Counted from the first letter of the stretch, positions 37,091 through 49,701 are shown. The stretch is 64,000 nt of DNA from Polytrichum commune (GCA_950295325.1 OX485804.1:33234001-33298000); one strand, 5' to 3'. Translations and numbers: made by a program. Notes: a model not told the origin generated them from the sequence alone.

Positions 37091-37859
37091 CTGCGGCCAG
37101 CCTGAGTGGAGTCTATAGACTAATCATGGTAGAATATTCGATGTATCGGATTATTCCAGTGATTTGAGAGAACCCATGAGATGATCGACTGCAGTGAAAG
37201 TATGTCGTAAATTTGACTGGCCATAAAGGAATAATCGATGAGAGAATTGCGGAGGATTTGTGAGGAATTTCCCCATTCTTATAGTAGATTGGGTTGAATG
37301 AATTCTTTAATTGTAACCATGTTATGTTATGAGAAAGTCTAACCGGTTCGCATAGGGTTAGGCGTAAAGTCTCACAGCAAACAACCCTTGTTCATTTTCT
37401 GCTATATTGATTGAGGCAATCAAAACAAAATTTGAGAAGATTAGACCTCAATAAGTGGTGAGCCTAGTAATCACGTGTTTCAAAAGAATGACTTGGGAAA
37501 GAAGAAGAAGTCCATGGTCTGAATCAATTCAGTCAGGGGAGATGGAAGATGCATGAGTAATAACCCGAGACTTTGAATAAGGATTGAGTTCAAGACCTTT
37601 GGAGCTTCCGTGAAGAGTTTTGTGACCTTAAGAGGCAAGTACGCTTATCGTGTAAAAGGATACCTTGGGGTTAAGATTACAGGCCTAGGAGTTGTGTTAT
37701 TACATGTTGTATTGTTTTACTATGTTTGGAGGATCCTGAATTAACGAGTTTCAATTTAATTCTTGTGCCGATAACTCTAAGTATGAAAACAATCTTTCAA
37801 GTTACATTAAAAAATGATTGAATAATCTCAGTCCATTGTTTAACACCAAAGTTTCCTCT

Positions 37860-38214
37860 ACTTTGGCAATAAGACTGTCAACCGTTTCTCTCAAAGATTA
37901 TTGACTATGGCTGTGCCTATGCTTGTGCACCGCACTTGGTCCAATTAAAATGAACTCACTGCCAGACACTTGCTTGGGAAATTAGAGTGAGACGAGAGAC
38001 TGTCACATTTGCATGTATTGACATGGAGTGGTTTTTAGAATTTTTATCCCTTACCCGTAAATCAATTGTCAGTCATAATCCAAAGTGAAGTGATATACCC
38101 TTGTATTTTCCCTAAAAAATCTTATCTAAGACACCTAGATGTTGTACAAATCACCTTTTAAGTCTTCCCTGATTGTTTTCCTGGGTTTTGTTTGTAACCA
38201 AAAAGCTAACTACA
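37860..38214 (+). mobile_element. 3' end of an LTR (family shared with 41-45.7, 47-49 and 50.5-52.3 kb)
   Basis: From GACTATGGCTGTGCCTATG onward it closely matches 45346-45654 and 51960-52301. All end in TTTGTAACCAAAAAGCTAAC followed by TACA. The 5' limit and target duplication (expected CTCCC) were not found, so this copy is probably truncated or rearranged. Confidence 0.8.
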
Positions 38215-38384
38215 CTCCCCACTCAATAAAGCTCTAGTTCTCAATTTCTTCTGATTTGTTTGGTGCACGGACTGTTAGGAGAATGTTGTAGCTCTAGAGG
38301 GAATGAATGAGCAGGAAGTACGGATAGGACAAAGGAGAGGAAACCCGGATCGGATCCGACTGCAGTACTATGGATCCTTTCTGA

Positions 38385-38565
38385 GTGTAGTGGGAAGGAA
38401 ACCTCATTATTCCGGATGTCTGGGTAACGTCTACGTGAGATAGCCGTCGTTAGGACTGGGTAAGATCAGGGAGGTGCCGGACTAACGCCATCCGACCTTC
38501 TGAAGAGGTCTCACGGCCCCTGGGCGGGGCAATCCGGAAAGTGGTACGGATCGCCTAGTTATCTC
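38385..38565 (+). repeat. tandem duplication unit 1 (period 281 bp)
   Basis: Starts GTGTAGTGGGAAGGAAACCT and runs through ATAGCCGTCGTTAGGACT and GGCGGGGCAATCCGGAAAGT to CGGATCGCCTAGTTATC. It is repeated 281 bp further on with a few substitutions. Confidence 0.88.
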
Positions 38566-38665
38566 AGACTTAGTAGAGCTTAAGTTCGATGTAGCCGGAT
38601 CGGTCTGTCGGAAGGAGGAGAGAAACCGGAACGGTTAGGATTCCGGTCCGGAGGTCATTTCTGGC

Positions 38666-38846
38666 GTGTAGTGGGAAGGAAACCTCATTATTCCGGATGC
38701 TTGGGTAACGTCCATGTGAGATAGCCGTCGTTAGGACTAGGTAAGATCAGGGAGGTGCCGGACTTACGCCATCCAACCTTCTGAAGAGGTCTGACCGTCC
38801 TTGGGCGGGGCAATCCGGAAAGTGACACGGATCGCCTAGTTATCCC
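38666..38846 (+). repeat. tandem duplication unit 2 (period 281 bp)
   Basis: Second copy of 38385-38565. The intervening 100 bp (about 38566-38665) is not repeated after it. The whole of 38.2-39.3 kb is rich in TCCGG/CCGGA, like the copy B gene region, so both may be parts of one element. Confidence 0.88.
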
Positions 38847-39303
38847 GGATTAACAGATCTCCGGACGAATCTTGACCTTTCTGTCGTTGTAGTTCCGGGG
38901 AACCATCCGGATTCTCTATGTGACCTGCCAGGAAAGATTAGGCCGATCCGGACTGGTTGTGAAAGAAATCCGGATTCTGACCATATAGGGGCATCTTCAC
39001 CGGATGAACCAAATCATCATTGGAGGTAGGATATAGATAGGTAGGTATTGAGGAAAGAGGCACGTAGGAGTAAGACTTAATTACAGAGGTTCCATCCGGA
39101 AGGCAAGTCCTGGAAGAAGGACTTCCAAATGACCATCCGGATCCGGAAAGCCGATCCGGCCGGTGGTCGATTTTCAAGCAGGAAAAAAGGGTCCTTGACA
39201 TCCTACACTTCACAGAATCCCTGGACGATACTCGGATCATCCGGACAAACCGGATTAGGCATTGAAAAACGCCTATCCGGAAACTTTTGGTGTTCGTGTG
39301 CTC

Positions 39304-39403
39304 CCACAACAACACATACAAAGATTAACAATGTGCAGCATTACAGTGGCCACACATTGAATCCAGATCCAAGATTGTGGAGTGTGGTTGTTATTGTTCA
39401 CAC
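39304..39403 (+). repeat. 100-bp direct repeat, copy 1
   Basis: GATTAACAATGTGCAGCATT, ACAGTGGC, TCCAAGATTGTGGAGTGTGG recur at 40134-40233, 830 bp away, in the same orientation. Possibly terminal repeats of a short element. Confidence 0.8.
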
Positions 39404-40133
39404 TGCAGAGTTGTGGCGCAGACAGCTGTTGCAATTTGTTTCCACGCAACAGTTAACCCCCCGCGCGCGTATATGGTTTAGGAAGTGCAGATTTTTGAGT
39501 TTTCCTTGCACAACAATAAGACTTGTGCACTTACCGTTGGTATGCCAGATCTCATCACTACATACACCCCCTCCGCCTCGCAAATAAAATGCAAAGCACG
39601 TGAACATGTAACCCTATAGATGCCGCCTTGCAATTTTCTGTCCGCATTTCTCACACTTCTACACGATGTGCATAGGCTGCAAGTATATACCGTCCCGCCG
39701 CGCGCAGGGTTTAGGGTTAAGGGATGGGTGGCACACACCGAAATTGAACTATGGACTGACACTCGGTAATCCTCCTATGGGCACACCACCAGACACAATC
39801 CTCGCAGGAGCACACACCGTCCGCCAATTGCCCAGCCACTTCCTACACGTCACCGCCGTTTTGTCACGCTTGCAGTCCTCAGTGTGGGACGCCCTGCGCG
39901 CTGTCAATGACAGAGGACCCTAACATCCACAAAGTGACCGTCTATGACTGAGAGGCATACTCACCGCCCGCATGTACCGGTCGCCTAGTGTTGTGCCCTG
40001 CCATGTTGTGCTCCCCCATTTGAATGCGCCCACGCTACCACCACCTCCTCTAGGTCACACAATCGCACAGCTCTTCAGTGCTGGACTGTTGGTGTCCATG
40101 TCCACATCGCCGCCTCCCACCTTTTCACCTTGT
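39404..40133. other. GC-rich interior between direct repeats
   Basis: Open frames exist on both strands with no recognised domain. CGCGCG tracts occur near 39462-39470 and 39697-39706, the latter next to GGGTTTAGGGTT. No supported gene. Confidence 0.4.
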
Positions 40134-40233
40134 GGACAACAACAAACACAACGATTAACAATGTGCAGCATTACAGTGGCATGCAATGAATCCATATCCA
40201 AGATTGTGGAGTGTGGACGTTGTTGTTCGCATT
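40134..40233 (+). repeat. 100-bp direct repeat, copy 2
   Basis: Same-orientation relative of 39304-39403 with several substitutions. Confidence 0.8.
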
Positions 40234-40787
40234 GCACTCAAGGCTCTCGACAACCATTCGGTTCATGTCCATGCCTGGGTCTAAATTTCTTCTACGAAAC
40301 TCGATATCTCTGTCATGTGCTTGCACACCGTAATACCAGGAGATGTGTCCCTCCCACTCATCATCTGAATCGTCAGGCTCGAACCCCTGCAACGGATTGG
40401 ACAACCAGATTAGGTCACTACGGGAGGATCATGGTAACGGCTTCAACAGATACGGGCTGCAAACAATTCTATGTGGCGCCTACAACAACCCCATATTGTT
40501 GTGTCCAACCTTAAAAATACAAAACTTACCTCGGTGTTTCCGTAGAACCTGGGGTGCCTCGAATTTGCTTTGACGCACCTCCTGTACGACGGTAAAGTTA
40601 ACTCGAACTCCCTCATGTGTAACTTGCACGGGCATGGTATCTTGCTCCAGTTACGGTTTTGCGCGTAAGCAATTTCTCGGGCAATGAGCTTTGCCTCGCG
40701 TGCTCAAATCCGACTTTGGGTAGGTGCACTCCGGCGTATCCCCTCCGCCATGGCTATGTGCCTGTATACTTGAAACTTGGTCTCCCG

Positions 40788-40812
40788 CCCTGAACCCTAA
40801 ACCCTAAACCCT
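40788..40812 (-). repeat. short interstitial plant telomere repeat
   Basis: About three and a half units of CCCTAAA with one variant at the start (CCCTGAA). Too short to be a chromosome end; a fossil insertion or a promoter-type telo-box cluster. Confidence 0.8.
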
Positions 40813-41011
40813 GTGGCAAGTTTAAGCAACTACGTTGCCCTTTCTTTAGACCATTGCTCAAAGAAAATGCTGCTAAGCGCCAATATCAGTTACAAGTTTA
40901 CAGTATTGAAAGCACAGTGAGGTAAAGTGCAAGCAACAAGTTTGAAGGGAAAAATCGAGGACATAAGGGACTTACAGTTGCATGGCATGCGTGGCTGCGA
41001 CAGGTTAGGAT

Positions 41012-44000
41012 TGTGGAGTGAATTTTTCATTTTTGTAAGTCTGAATGGGGATCAGAAGTAAATAGGTCTCTATTTGAATTGTAAATTCTTAAAACAATAG
41101 TCTGAACAAGGCAATTAATTGTTTGTACTTGTAAAGCAGCCTGGTAGGACTATAGTCTGAGTCAGAGGCAAAAAGAGAAGAGAGAAGGCTGTGAGAGCCG
41201 AAGGGGGAGACAGGTTGAGAATTTCTGAGAGCTTTTTGTAATCTCTCCCAGTGAATTTTCTCCTGGAATGTCTTTGCAGTGATTGAGGTGTGTACTGAAG
41301 TAAGGCCATAGGGGAGAGATTCCTCCAGAGCCGGACTATAGATTGTTGGGATTTTCTTTGGTGCAAGCAAGGTTGAAATATATTGATCATGGGAGTCATT
41401 TTGAAATTGTGGAACTGAACTGATTGTGTGTTTGGAGTCGTAATTATAATTGTTGTATGCTTTCCGTGAAGTAAGTATGAGTTTCTGCAGAGATTTCAGT
41501 GTAGGCCATGGTCTAATCTCTATATTATATACATTCAATACTCGCACATAAATGCAGGTCATGACAATGGTCTGTATTGTATTGTGATAATGGAATATGG
41601 GTTAAGTATATGATAGTAAGATGGGAATTACGGGAAATTGCTGGTCAAATTATTCGGATGTTGTTCTCATTAATTACCTTGTACTCTGTCATCACTTAAG
41701 AGAATCGATTGGGAAGTTGTGTGGGCATAATTAATGGAGATCACAGGGTTTGCAAGTGCAATCGATTACAGTTCTAAGATCCTTCGATGTTTTCTTTACT
41801 AAATAAGGGTGTCTTGTTTAAATCTCCCCAAAATGTTCGGTAATTCTCTCGCAGTCTTGAACTTCAACCAGTGGTTTCTCAAACTCAACCGGTTCATTTG
41901 CGGTTAACTACCAATTCTCCCCGAGCGAAACTTGAAAGCCTGAGGGAAATCAAGCACGGTAATTATTCTATTAATAAACATATGCAAACGCATTCGTCTC
42001 TACAGGAGTAATAATTGAAATTAAGCTGTTGAGGGGGTAGATCACTTGGGAAAGTCCAAACTATGGTCTCACCTATCCAGATTGAGAACTTATACAATTA
42101 TTTTTATTATAATCACAGGGCATGACATATACTTTATGTACTTAAATCCGGCAGCATGGTAAGATGAGAGATGAATTTGTTCTCTGCTGTTGGTGAATTC
42201 TCTCAATTCCCTGTAATATTAACTTGATGTGAGTCGTGTTAAGTCCATTGCCTGTGAGAGGAATGGTCGTGTGAATCAACTTCAGATCCTGTCGATAATT
42301 ACAGAGATTGTAGCCAATTTATGGTATAGCTAAGACAATTGTCTGAGATATTTCCGAAGTTATTCTCATGTTGACATCGTCTAATAGCGAAATGGGATAG
42401 TGGAAATAAGTAGATGTTGCGAGTATTGGAACCGTAGCCCCTTGACTGCGAAAGGTTTGATGCACCCCGTGGGTCGTTCCCTTGCAATTTAGCTCAAGAA
42501 GACTCACGGTGAGACATCACGTAAATTTATATTCGCTTGAGAACTACCGTGCCTCATTAATATGTTCGGTCTCTAATTAATAATCCCTCTCTTCTCCTTA
42601 TGATATGAATATAATTATTGGAGTGAACAAAATCTCATTATCTTAATTCTTACTCTCAATGTAAGGCATCATTGATAATAAGAACCATTAGATTTAAAGA
42701 AAGCTTCAAGAGGTATAACAATATCCTTGATAATAATATAGTGTTCAATAAATTGTATGAATCCTTAATGTTAGTAGTTCATAAACATTAATCACACAAA
42801 TGATAGTAATCTTATAATGATGAAGAAGATCTAATATTCTTGAGTTTTCCTTTTTAAATTCAAGTGTTACTACTTATAATATTGTAACTTGACATGTATG
42901 CATATAGTAGTTATAATTTCGTGAACACATCATTGTTTGTTTTGCAATGTCACGTTTAACATTCAAAGTGTTTTAATGACAAGAATAATTATAACTCTCT
43001 TGAGGTTTATTCAAGAGAAAGAACTCCTCTTTGATTGTTAATGACATCCAACAACTCACAAAGTATCTTAAGAAAAGAAACACTTTTACTACAAAGTGTT
43101 TCTTGATGACGAGAAGATAAACCTATCTCTCTTGAGTTTTGCTCAAGAGAGAGAGAGATCTTCTCTTGAATAGATAATCCTTCAAATTGTAATGACATCC
43201 AACAACTCACAAAGAATTTTAAAGTAAGAAGCTTCAATAACAATTGTAGTAAGTAGATTATCTTATATCAATATTACTTCATTCATATGTATTCAAACTT
43301 TGATATGAATTAATGTCTTCATCATTCTTGTTAATCATAAGTTCAACAATCAATATGTAGTATAATATGTATAATACTTATAAGTTAATTATGTAGTTTT
43401 TAATAATAAGTTTCTCCTCTTTTGAAGGAGTTGCAATCATTAAGTTGTTTTGCTTAAATCATAACATGCATATAATTCTTCAATCATTCAATCACATGTA
43501 TATTTATAATTCCCTTTTGAGGAGATCAATGATAAGTTCCGCTTTGAGAGATAATCTTGTTTCCTTCACTCAAGTTGAGAATCGCTTTTTCAATTCAATC
43601 TCTCTCAAAGTCCCATTGATTCTCCAATTTGTCTTGAGCGCTTTGTTCTCACCCTCACATTATCTTTTGAGTTCTTTCTCAAAAGAGTCTACTCAATCTA
43701 CTCTACTCTCGGTTGCTCAATCACTTAAGCTACAAAGTACCATTGACGACTCGTAGTTCAAATTGAGAGAGGTAGAAAGATCACACGCATTTGTAGAAAA
43801 GATAAGTGTATTGCAAAAGTTCCTCGAGAGGAGAGTTACAAAAGCTTCAAGTGATTCTTGACACTCAAATTTAAGATAACTTCGTTGTGTAGAAAATGAG
43901 GTGTGATCTCCTAAAATTACTTCCCTTATATAGTCTTTTCTATCTATCTTAAAATCTATATTAAGAGTGGTTGTTAACTTCCACTTTCCTAGATAATCAT

Positions 44001-45654
44001 CTATCTTTGATATGTGTAGATAATATCTATCCTAAACGGTTATAACCGTTTTTACCATTTGAATGTTCAAGCCTCTAAGATTTTACTATATCCTTGTCGT
44101 GGCTACATTGTAATTCCTTTTGGGAATGTAATCAAGTCTTCACATTTGCTTGATTCCAATGATTTGTATTCAATCATACTAGTAGAATCTATCCTTGTCC
44201 TACATACTTTGAATATCCTCATAATGCCTCTTTAATATCCCAACATTCTTACATGTTCCGTAATCATATTCTTCAAAATGCTATATCCATATATATTCCG
44301 TCACAATGCCTCTTATCCTACTTCATAGTTGTTTTGACAAAATCCTATATACTTTCTAAATACCCATAATATATTTAAATCTATATATCTATATATATTC
44401 TTTTAATCCTCTTATAATCCTTTTATCCATAAGATCCTACTTTCCTATGTGCTTCATAATTCGGGTTAAATAGTCTGTAATCTTCTCAAAATCCTAAACT
44501 CCTCCTTATGCCCTGGTAGTCCTAAACCCATGGCGAAAGGGAGCCTGTAGCCGCGCGTAAAGGCCCCTAATCCCGCATAGTCCCATTCCCGTAGCCGAGG
44601 TCGGGGTACAGGTGTCGGGCCGAGGTCCAGGTCCTTGCCTTCTTCGGCATTCGGCTCTCTCGCTTCCTTCACTAAGTGCCTTGCTGCCGTATACTGGGCC
44701 TCTTCAGGGCCTCCCTTTACCTTGTTAATCTCACTTTGCTTTGAGCTTTTGTTTTGTTGATCTCAATTAGCTTCAAATCGGCTTCTTCTTCTACTTTTTG
44801 CTCTGTTTGGTCTTCATAATGTTGGTGCTCAACAAGGTTAACTTGATGCAACGAAGACAAAAGGACGTGCCGCTTATCTTATTGGTAAGATTTAGTTGTT
44901 TACTAACACCTTAACGGAACTAAGGTTAATTTGGAATTTCACCACCTTTAATAATTGGATTGCTTAACCTTGTTTGCAATATTGAAATGAATTGTTGAAT
45001 TAACCATTTTGTGAATTAAGAATGCAAAATCGGAACCTTAAATAAATGCAATGAGTCGCTGAGTGATGTGAGAATATGTTAACGCGCATATGTGGTGATG
45101 ACCTATTGACGCTGTGGAAGAGAGCATGATTACTTTGATTAAAATCAGGTACAAGACAATTGTCGGACTGGGAAATTAAAATTGAATTTAATCAAAAAAG
45201 ACTGGCTATCCTGAAAGGATTACCGCACTGCCTTTTTCAAGTTACACTAAATGGGATTAACGAATGAAAGACTATGGACTACGCCGAAGTGCCCTTGGCT
45301 TCGGTAAAGAGACAAAAATGAGATACTATTGCAAGATCATTGACTATGGCTGTGCCTATGCTTGTGCACCGCACTTGGTCCAATTAAAATGAACTCACTG
45401 CCGGACTATTGACTGGGAAATTAAAGTGAGGTGTGAGACTGTCACGTTTGCATGTACTGACATGGAGAGGCTTTTAGAGTTTTTATCCCTTACCCGTAAA
45501 CCATTTGTCAAGCATAATCCAAAATGAAGTGAAATAACCTTGTGTTTTCCCTAATAAATCTTATCTAAGACACCTAGATGTTGTACAAATCACCTTTTAA
45601 GTCTTCCCTGATTGTTTCCCTGGGTTTTTGTTTGTAACCAAAAAGCTAACTACA
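41012..45654 (+). mobile_element. LTR insertion with AGGAT target duplication, interior enlarged
   Basis: TGTGGAGTGAATTTTTC opens directly after AGGAT (41007-41011), and AGCTAACTACA closes directly before AGGAT (45655-45659). The last 300 bp match the ends of the LTRs at 38.2 and 52.3 kb. At 4643 bp it is much longer than the 1.8-2.1 kb relatives. A central AT-rich stretch of about 42.5-44.5 kb with its own repeats (AATGACATCCAACAACTCAC at 43040 and 43191) and a GC-richer block at about 44.5-44.7 kb probably entered later. No coding region of a retroelement was recognised inside, so it is best read as a solo LTR with nested additions. Confidence 0.75.
41760..41935 (+). repeat. AACCGGTT-type dispersed repeat (plus orientation)
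   Basis: TTCGGTAATTCTCTCGCAG, CTTGAACTTCAACCAG and TCAAACTCAACCGGTTCATT align with 13.1-13.2 kb and with the reverse complement of 36.9 kb. Nested in the 41-45.7 kb LTR. Confidence 0.65.
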
Positions 45655-45669
45655 AGGATCAACCAAAAT

Positions 45670-45954
45670 ATGGCATGGCTCGTAAGCATGACAAACTCGA
45701 ACTCTCGAAATCAGCTTCCTAGAGGCGTGGAACTCAAGGCCCTTCACTTGAGCCTTCCAGATTGGTTTGTTGGCTGTCTTGGCTATACCGAGCTGAATCT
45801 TGGCCCCATTCCGATGGCCTATAAGGGAAAGGATGGCTGGTTGAGACTGTTTCGCCCTGAGATGAACATGGATCGTTTGGCTCGTTCTGCTACTCGTCTT
45901 ACCTTGCCTCAATTTGATAAGGTTAAACATTTTGTCTTCACCTTAAAAATGTAA
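45670..45954 (+). CDS. orphan open frame abutting the LTR insertion
   Basis: A 94-codon frame ([20 protein letters not shown] ... [20 protein letters not shown]) begins just right of the LTR target duplication. Its upstream part may have been cut off by that insertion; the flanking bases left of 41007 do not clearly restore a frame. It converges on the minus-strand oxygenase gene. No domain recognised. Confidence 0.3.
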   Translation: MAWLVSMTNSNSRNQLPRGVELKALHLSLPDWFVGCLGYTELNLGPIPMAYKGKDGWLRLFRPEMNMDRLARSATRLTLPQFDKVKHFVFTLKM

Positions 45955-46039
45955 TAAGTAGAAATAAGTAGAAAATGATCCAAAACACTAAATTGTTACA
46001 AATTTTGAGGGAGAAATTTATACATACATATATAACTTT

Positions 46040-49000
46040 TTATTCATCGTTATTATCAGAGTCAGAGTCACTATTAGATTCACTGCTTTGCCAAGTCATT
46101 GGCGCTCCATCTCTAAGTTGATGTTTTAATCTTGTACTAAGTAGTTGTTTATTCACTAATGCTACCCCTAATTTGTACACATTCTCTGCTAATGTCTTAT
46201 GTATAAACCTTAATGTTCCATGGGCAACAGTCTTGCTTCGGACAAATGCTCCAGCTCCTATATTTGTATCAAATTTCAAACAATGCTGGAACAGACCAAA
46301 ACATCCGCCTTTAGGATCTCCTCTTGTAAACCAAGAAATAAAAGATGCTTCCATATCATACTTGTCTAGATGAGGCTTGATGTAAGAATTTTTGGAAATG
46401 TGCATTTGGTGGACTTTGGTGGCATATCCATCTAGTCCTATCGAAACATGACCAAATTGGTCATTAAAGAATTGTTGTAACTGACTGCCAAATTGATCCA
46501 ATTGCATCCAAATAGAGGAAGCAATGCTATCACCAAGTCCTTTAAATTTTTTTTTATAGAATCTGGTATTTTATTATGATGGTACTTTCCTACATTGCCT
46601 TTTGATTTTGCTCCACCATGTGCAACATAGCCGTGACTTACAGATTTGTATCTCCCCTGCTTTGGATTTTTTTGATCCTCTTTCGCTAGATATGGGGATG
46701 TTTCATAATAGTGATTTGCTTCAACTAGAGTTCGTTGGTAATGAAGGTCATTAGTCCACATATTGGGAATATATATCATTATTACATAGCCAAACTTTAA
46801 GTCTTCAATGTTCATAATTTCCATTTGTATAATATCAACACCATTCAAGATCATTAAACTTTTGTTCAATGTTGGAAATACTATATTTTTGTCATAAATG
46901 TCTTGCCAATTTTCTTGGAAAGTTGAATCTTCCCAAAAAGGTAATGCAGCCTGCTTATTTTTTTTAACTTCCCCTGGAATATTTGAAAAACTAATTGTAG
47001 TTAGTTTTTTTGCTATGGCTTAACAACAAAACCCAGGGTACAGACTCTCAAGGAAGGCTTTACTAGTGTCTATTACAGGCATTTGTCACATTATAGTTCA
47101 TTAATCAGACAATAGGGATGCTATCTTCACTCTAAATTATTACTAGTATGACTTTTACTCTCCTTTTCTCTCTTGGTTTCCCTCACAATCTTTCTCTCAA
47201 GTAGGGTATGTGTGTCAAAAGCTGTAGTTTCCATCTCGCCATGAGATTGTATAACAATAGTCTTTTGAGAACAATAGTCTTTGAGTATCACAATTGTCTT
47301 TGGTAACCATTGGCCAATGCATCTTCAATTCACAACAACTCCTTCATTATTTGGTCAATGTTAATTTCAATACAAGACAATTGTTTATTTATTAGTTCCA
47401 GATTTAATCATTACTCACAACTTATGCAACTAACAAGGTCAACAGTTAGCTATAGTCTTGGTCGCTCTACAAACCTACAACAACAACAACCAGGGTAACA
47501 CACAAGACAATTGTTGATCTGGTTAGCTTATTCTTTTATACTCAAAGATCAGGTCTATAGACTAAATTCCAATTTGCCACTTAATTAAGATTAGAATAAC
47601 TTATGCCTAGATATCATTTATAATCCAAAGTTTCTTCTACCTTATGTTCGTTTAATATAATCCCTCTCATAATCCTCGTTTCTTCCTTTAATCAACTGAT
47701 CAGAAGTGATTTCTCATCACTTCAGTTGATTGAGTTCCTCTCTTAAATTCCATTCTTCCCAATTACAAACCTATCAACTTAAATTCAAAATTCAACTATG
47801 ATCTCAGGTGGCTAAACTATTATCATTTCGTTCCTTCCTCTCAGTGCCCCTCTCAGGCCAACAATAGTCTATAGTTTAACTCTCGGCCTGACACCTGACC
47901 TTTCATCTTCCTTACGGCCTATAGTAGGTCTCAACTATAGCCCATAGTTACACTTCAGACAAACTAACGCTCGACTGATCCGTCTTCTCTCTCTCTCTCA
48001 GGTAGTCGAAAGGTCACTCAACAATATTCTCTGTTTCCCCAAACAATAGTTCGACTCTTTCTTCAGTTTCAATCGCTCTTCTTACACAAGCTGACAATAG
48101 TTCAACTATGATCTTCCAGCCTCCGCGCTCATAGTTCTACACTTCTCCTCTCTTCTCCCATCGCCTTCCTCGGCCATAGATTTTACTTTAGCTCTTCTCT
48201 CAATTAGACACAATCCATAGTTTCCCTTAATTTCTCATCCTCGAGGTTCTGACCACTTGTTGTTTGTCTCTCAGACTATATATATTTCTCACTCAGACAA
48301 TAGTTTGCTCTTATCACAGTATTCACCGTTCTTGGTTTACAATTCCAATATGTTCAACGATATTCAAGTCCTCTCGCTTTGATAATAGTTAAACAATACT
48401 CAATGCCTTACAACAATCCTCGTCGCTCCTGAATTCACTCATCAGTCTCTCATACATTTCTGCTTACGAGATACTCACTCGCTTCCATAAAGCTTATCCT
48501 TCATTCTGGCTCACACCCTCTGTTACTCAAGGGTTAATCAATCTCCAGTTAATCTCACATTGTTCTCTCACACACTCTCTCAATTCCACTTCACAATTTA
48601 GGACTCAGTCCATTGCAATCTTAACTGTAGACTATGGTTTCCTAATGTTTGCACTCACGCAATCATGACAGAAAATAATTTTACCGCACACGGCCATTCA
48701 ATATAACTCAAAGTTTGAAAACACAATACACATCAATAGGATTCAGTAACCCGCAATCACTGCGGTGTTCACTTGATTGAACAGAAAATAATTCAACTAT
48801 TGTCCTCGCCTGATCTCGGTGCTGAGGGAGGCTAGCCTATAGTTTTTACTCTATGCTCAACTATGATCAAAGATTGCATGCTTGCTTCTCCCTCGCCAGC
48901 CCTCTTAGCTCGGCGGGGGAAGACGATAGTTATCGTAACCACCTAAGGGCACCTAAGCCCGTGCCTATAGTTATAACTACCTGCCAATAGTTTAACTATG

Positions 49001-49701
49001 TTCATCTGCTCGGATGGACTTCATCCGAGACTCTACCATAAGCCTATAGTTAAACTAATTGACCAAAAATTTGGCTCACACTAATCATAACACGCATATT
49101 TTGTTTGATACCAAATTCCTTTAGTATTAACTGTTCTTGAAGTCCTTGTTCTTCAAATTTGCATTGTAGAATCATAAAAGGACTACGTTCAAATCGAGTT
49201 TTAGATGATGTACGATCCCCATTGTTTTCCAAATACATATTAAATTGTTCATATACATCATGAAACTCTTGTAGACATTGGATTTTGCATTCTTGAAGTA
49301 TTGGGAGATTAAACACCCACTTTGTGTGGATGCCAAAGTCCATGCCGTGATTAGACTCACATATAGGACATTTCATAGGGTTTGGATAATTCAAACACTC
49401 CTCACATAGTTTGTGACAGAAACTGACATAATATTGTTGTTTGTTCAATATATCTAAGTTGATGTCTGTTGAATTATTCACAATTTTTTTTGAAATATGC
49501 ACAATCCAAAGTTTTCTTACATGGCACAATATACAACTTTGGAAAATGTTGAAACAAATGATGTTTTCCTTTGCATCCACGTCCCCCACCATTATCATAT
49601 ATCAATTCGATGGCATTGGAAGCCTTCACAAACTTTGCTATCACCACTTGTTGAATTTGTTTTCTTGCCTTTTTATGTTGTTGCACACTAGAACTTGCCA
49701 T
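46040..49701 (-). pseudogene. TET/JBP-like 2OG-Fe(II) oxygenase with RING-like motif, split by an LTR
   Basis: The 5' part (49701 to about 49060) starts MASSSVQQHKKARKQIQQVV. After a frameshift at an A8 tract near 49487 it carries FCHKLCEECLNYPNPMKCPIC, a RING-like zinc motif with irregular spacing. The 3' part (46995 to 46040) reads LPFWEDSTFQENWQDIY, then in a further frame the oxygenase core: HISKNSYIKPHLDKYD with the iron-binding HxD, GDPKGGCFGLFQHCLKFD, GAGAFVRSKTVAHGT with the distal His, and an acidic SSESNSDSDSDNNDE tail. The HxD-H order and the final G-x-F-V-R-S-x-x-V-x-H block fit TET/JBP-like oxygenases, which oxidise methylated bases and in fungi often travel with KDZ transposons. 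Another 2OG oxygenase family remains possible. At least two frameshifts plus the insertion make it inactive. Confidence 0.5.
46996..49054 (-). mobile_element. solo LTR, minus orientation, CTAAT target duplication
   Basis: TGTAGTTAG at 46996 is the complement of the shared LTR 3' end (CTAACTACA), followed by AACAAAACCCAGGG, the complement of the family's CCCTGGGTTTTGTT. CTAAT occurs at 46991-46995 and 49055-49059. The other terminus reads TTAAA where TTACA would be expected, a single-base loss of the canonical TG. Length 2059 bp. The interior holds some two dozen CTATAG/CAATAGT motifs and no gene. The insertion interrupts the oxygenase gene. Confidence 0.8.

Noticed and set aside
40788-40812. 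chromosome end
   Set aside because: Only three to four telomere units, with ordinary repetitive DNA on both sides.
41012-41600. independent gene (157-codon minus-strand frame at 41089-41562)
   Set aside because: It lies inside the LTR, aligns in layout with the 5' part of the 50.5-kb LTR, and shows no domain.
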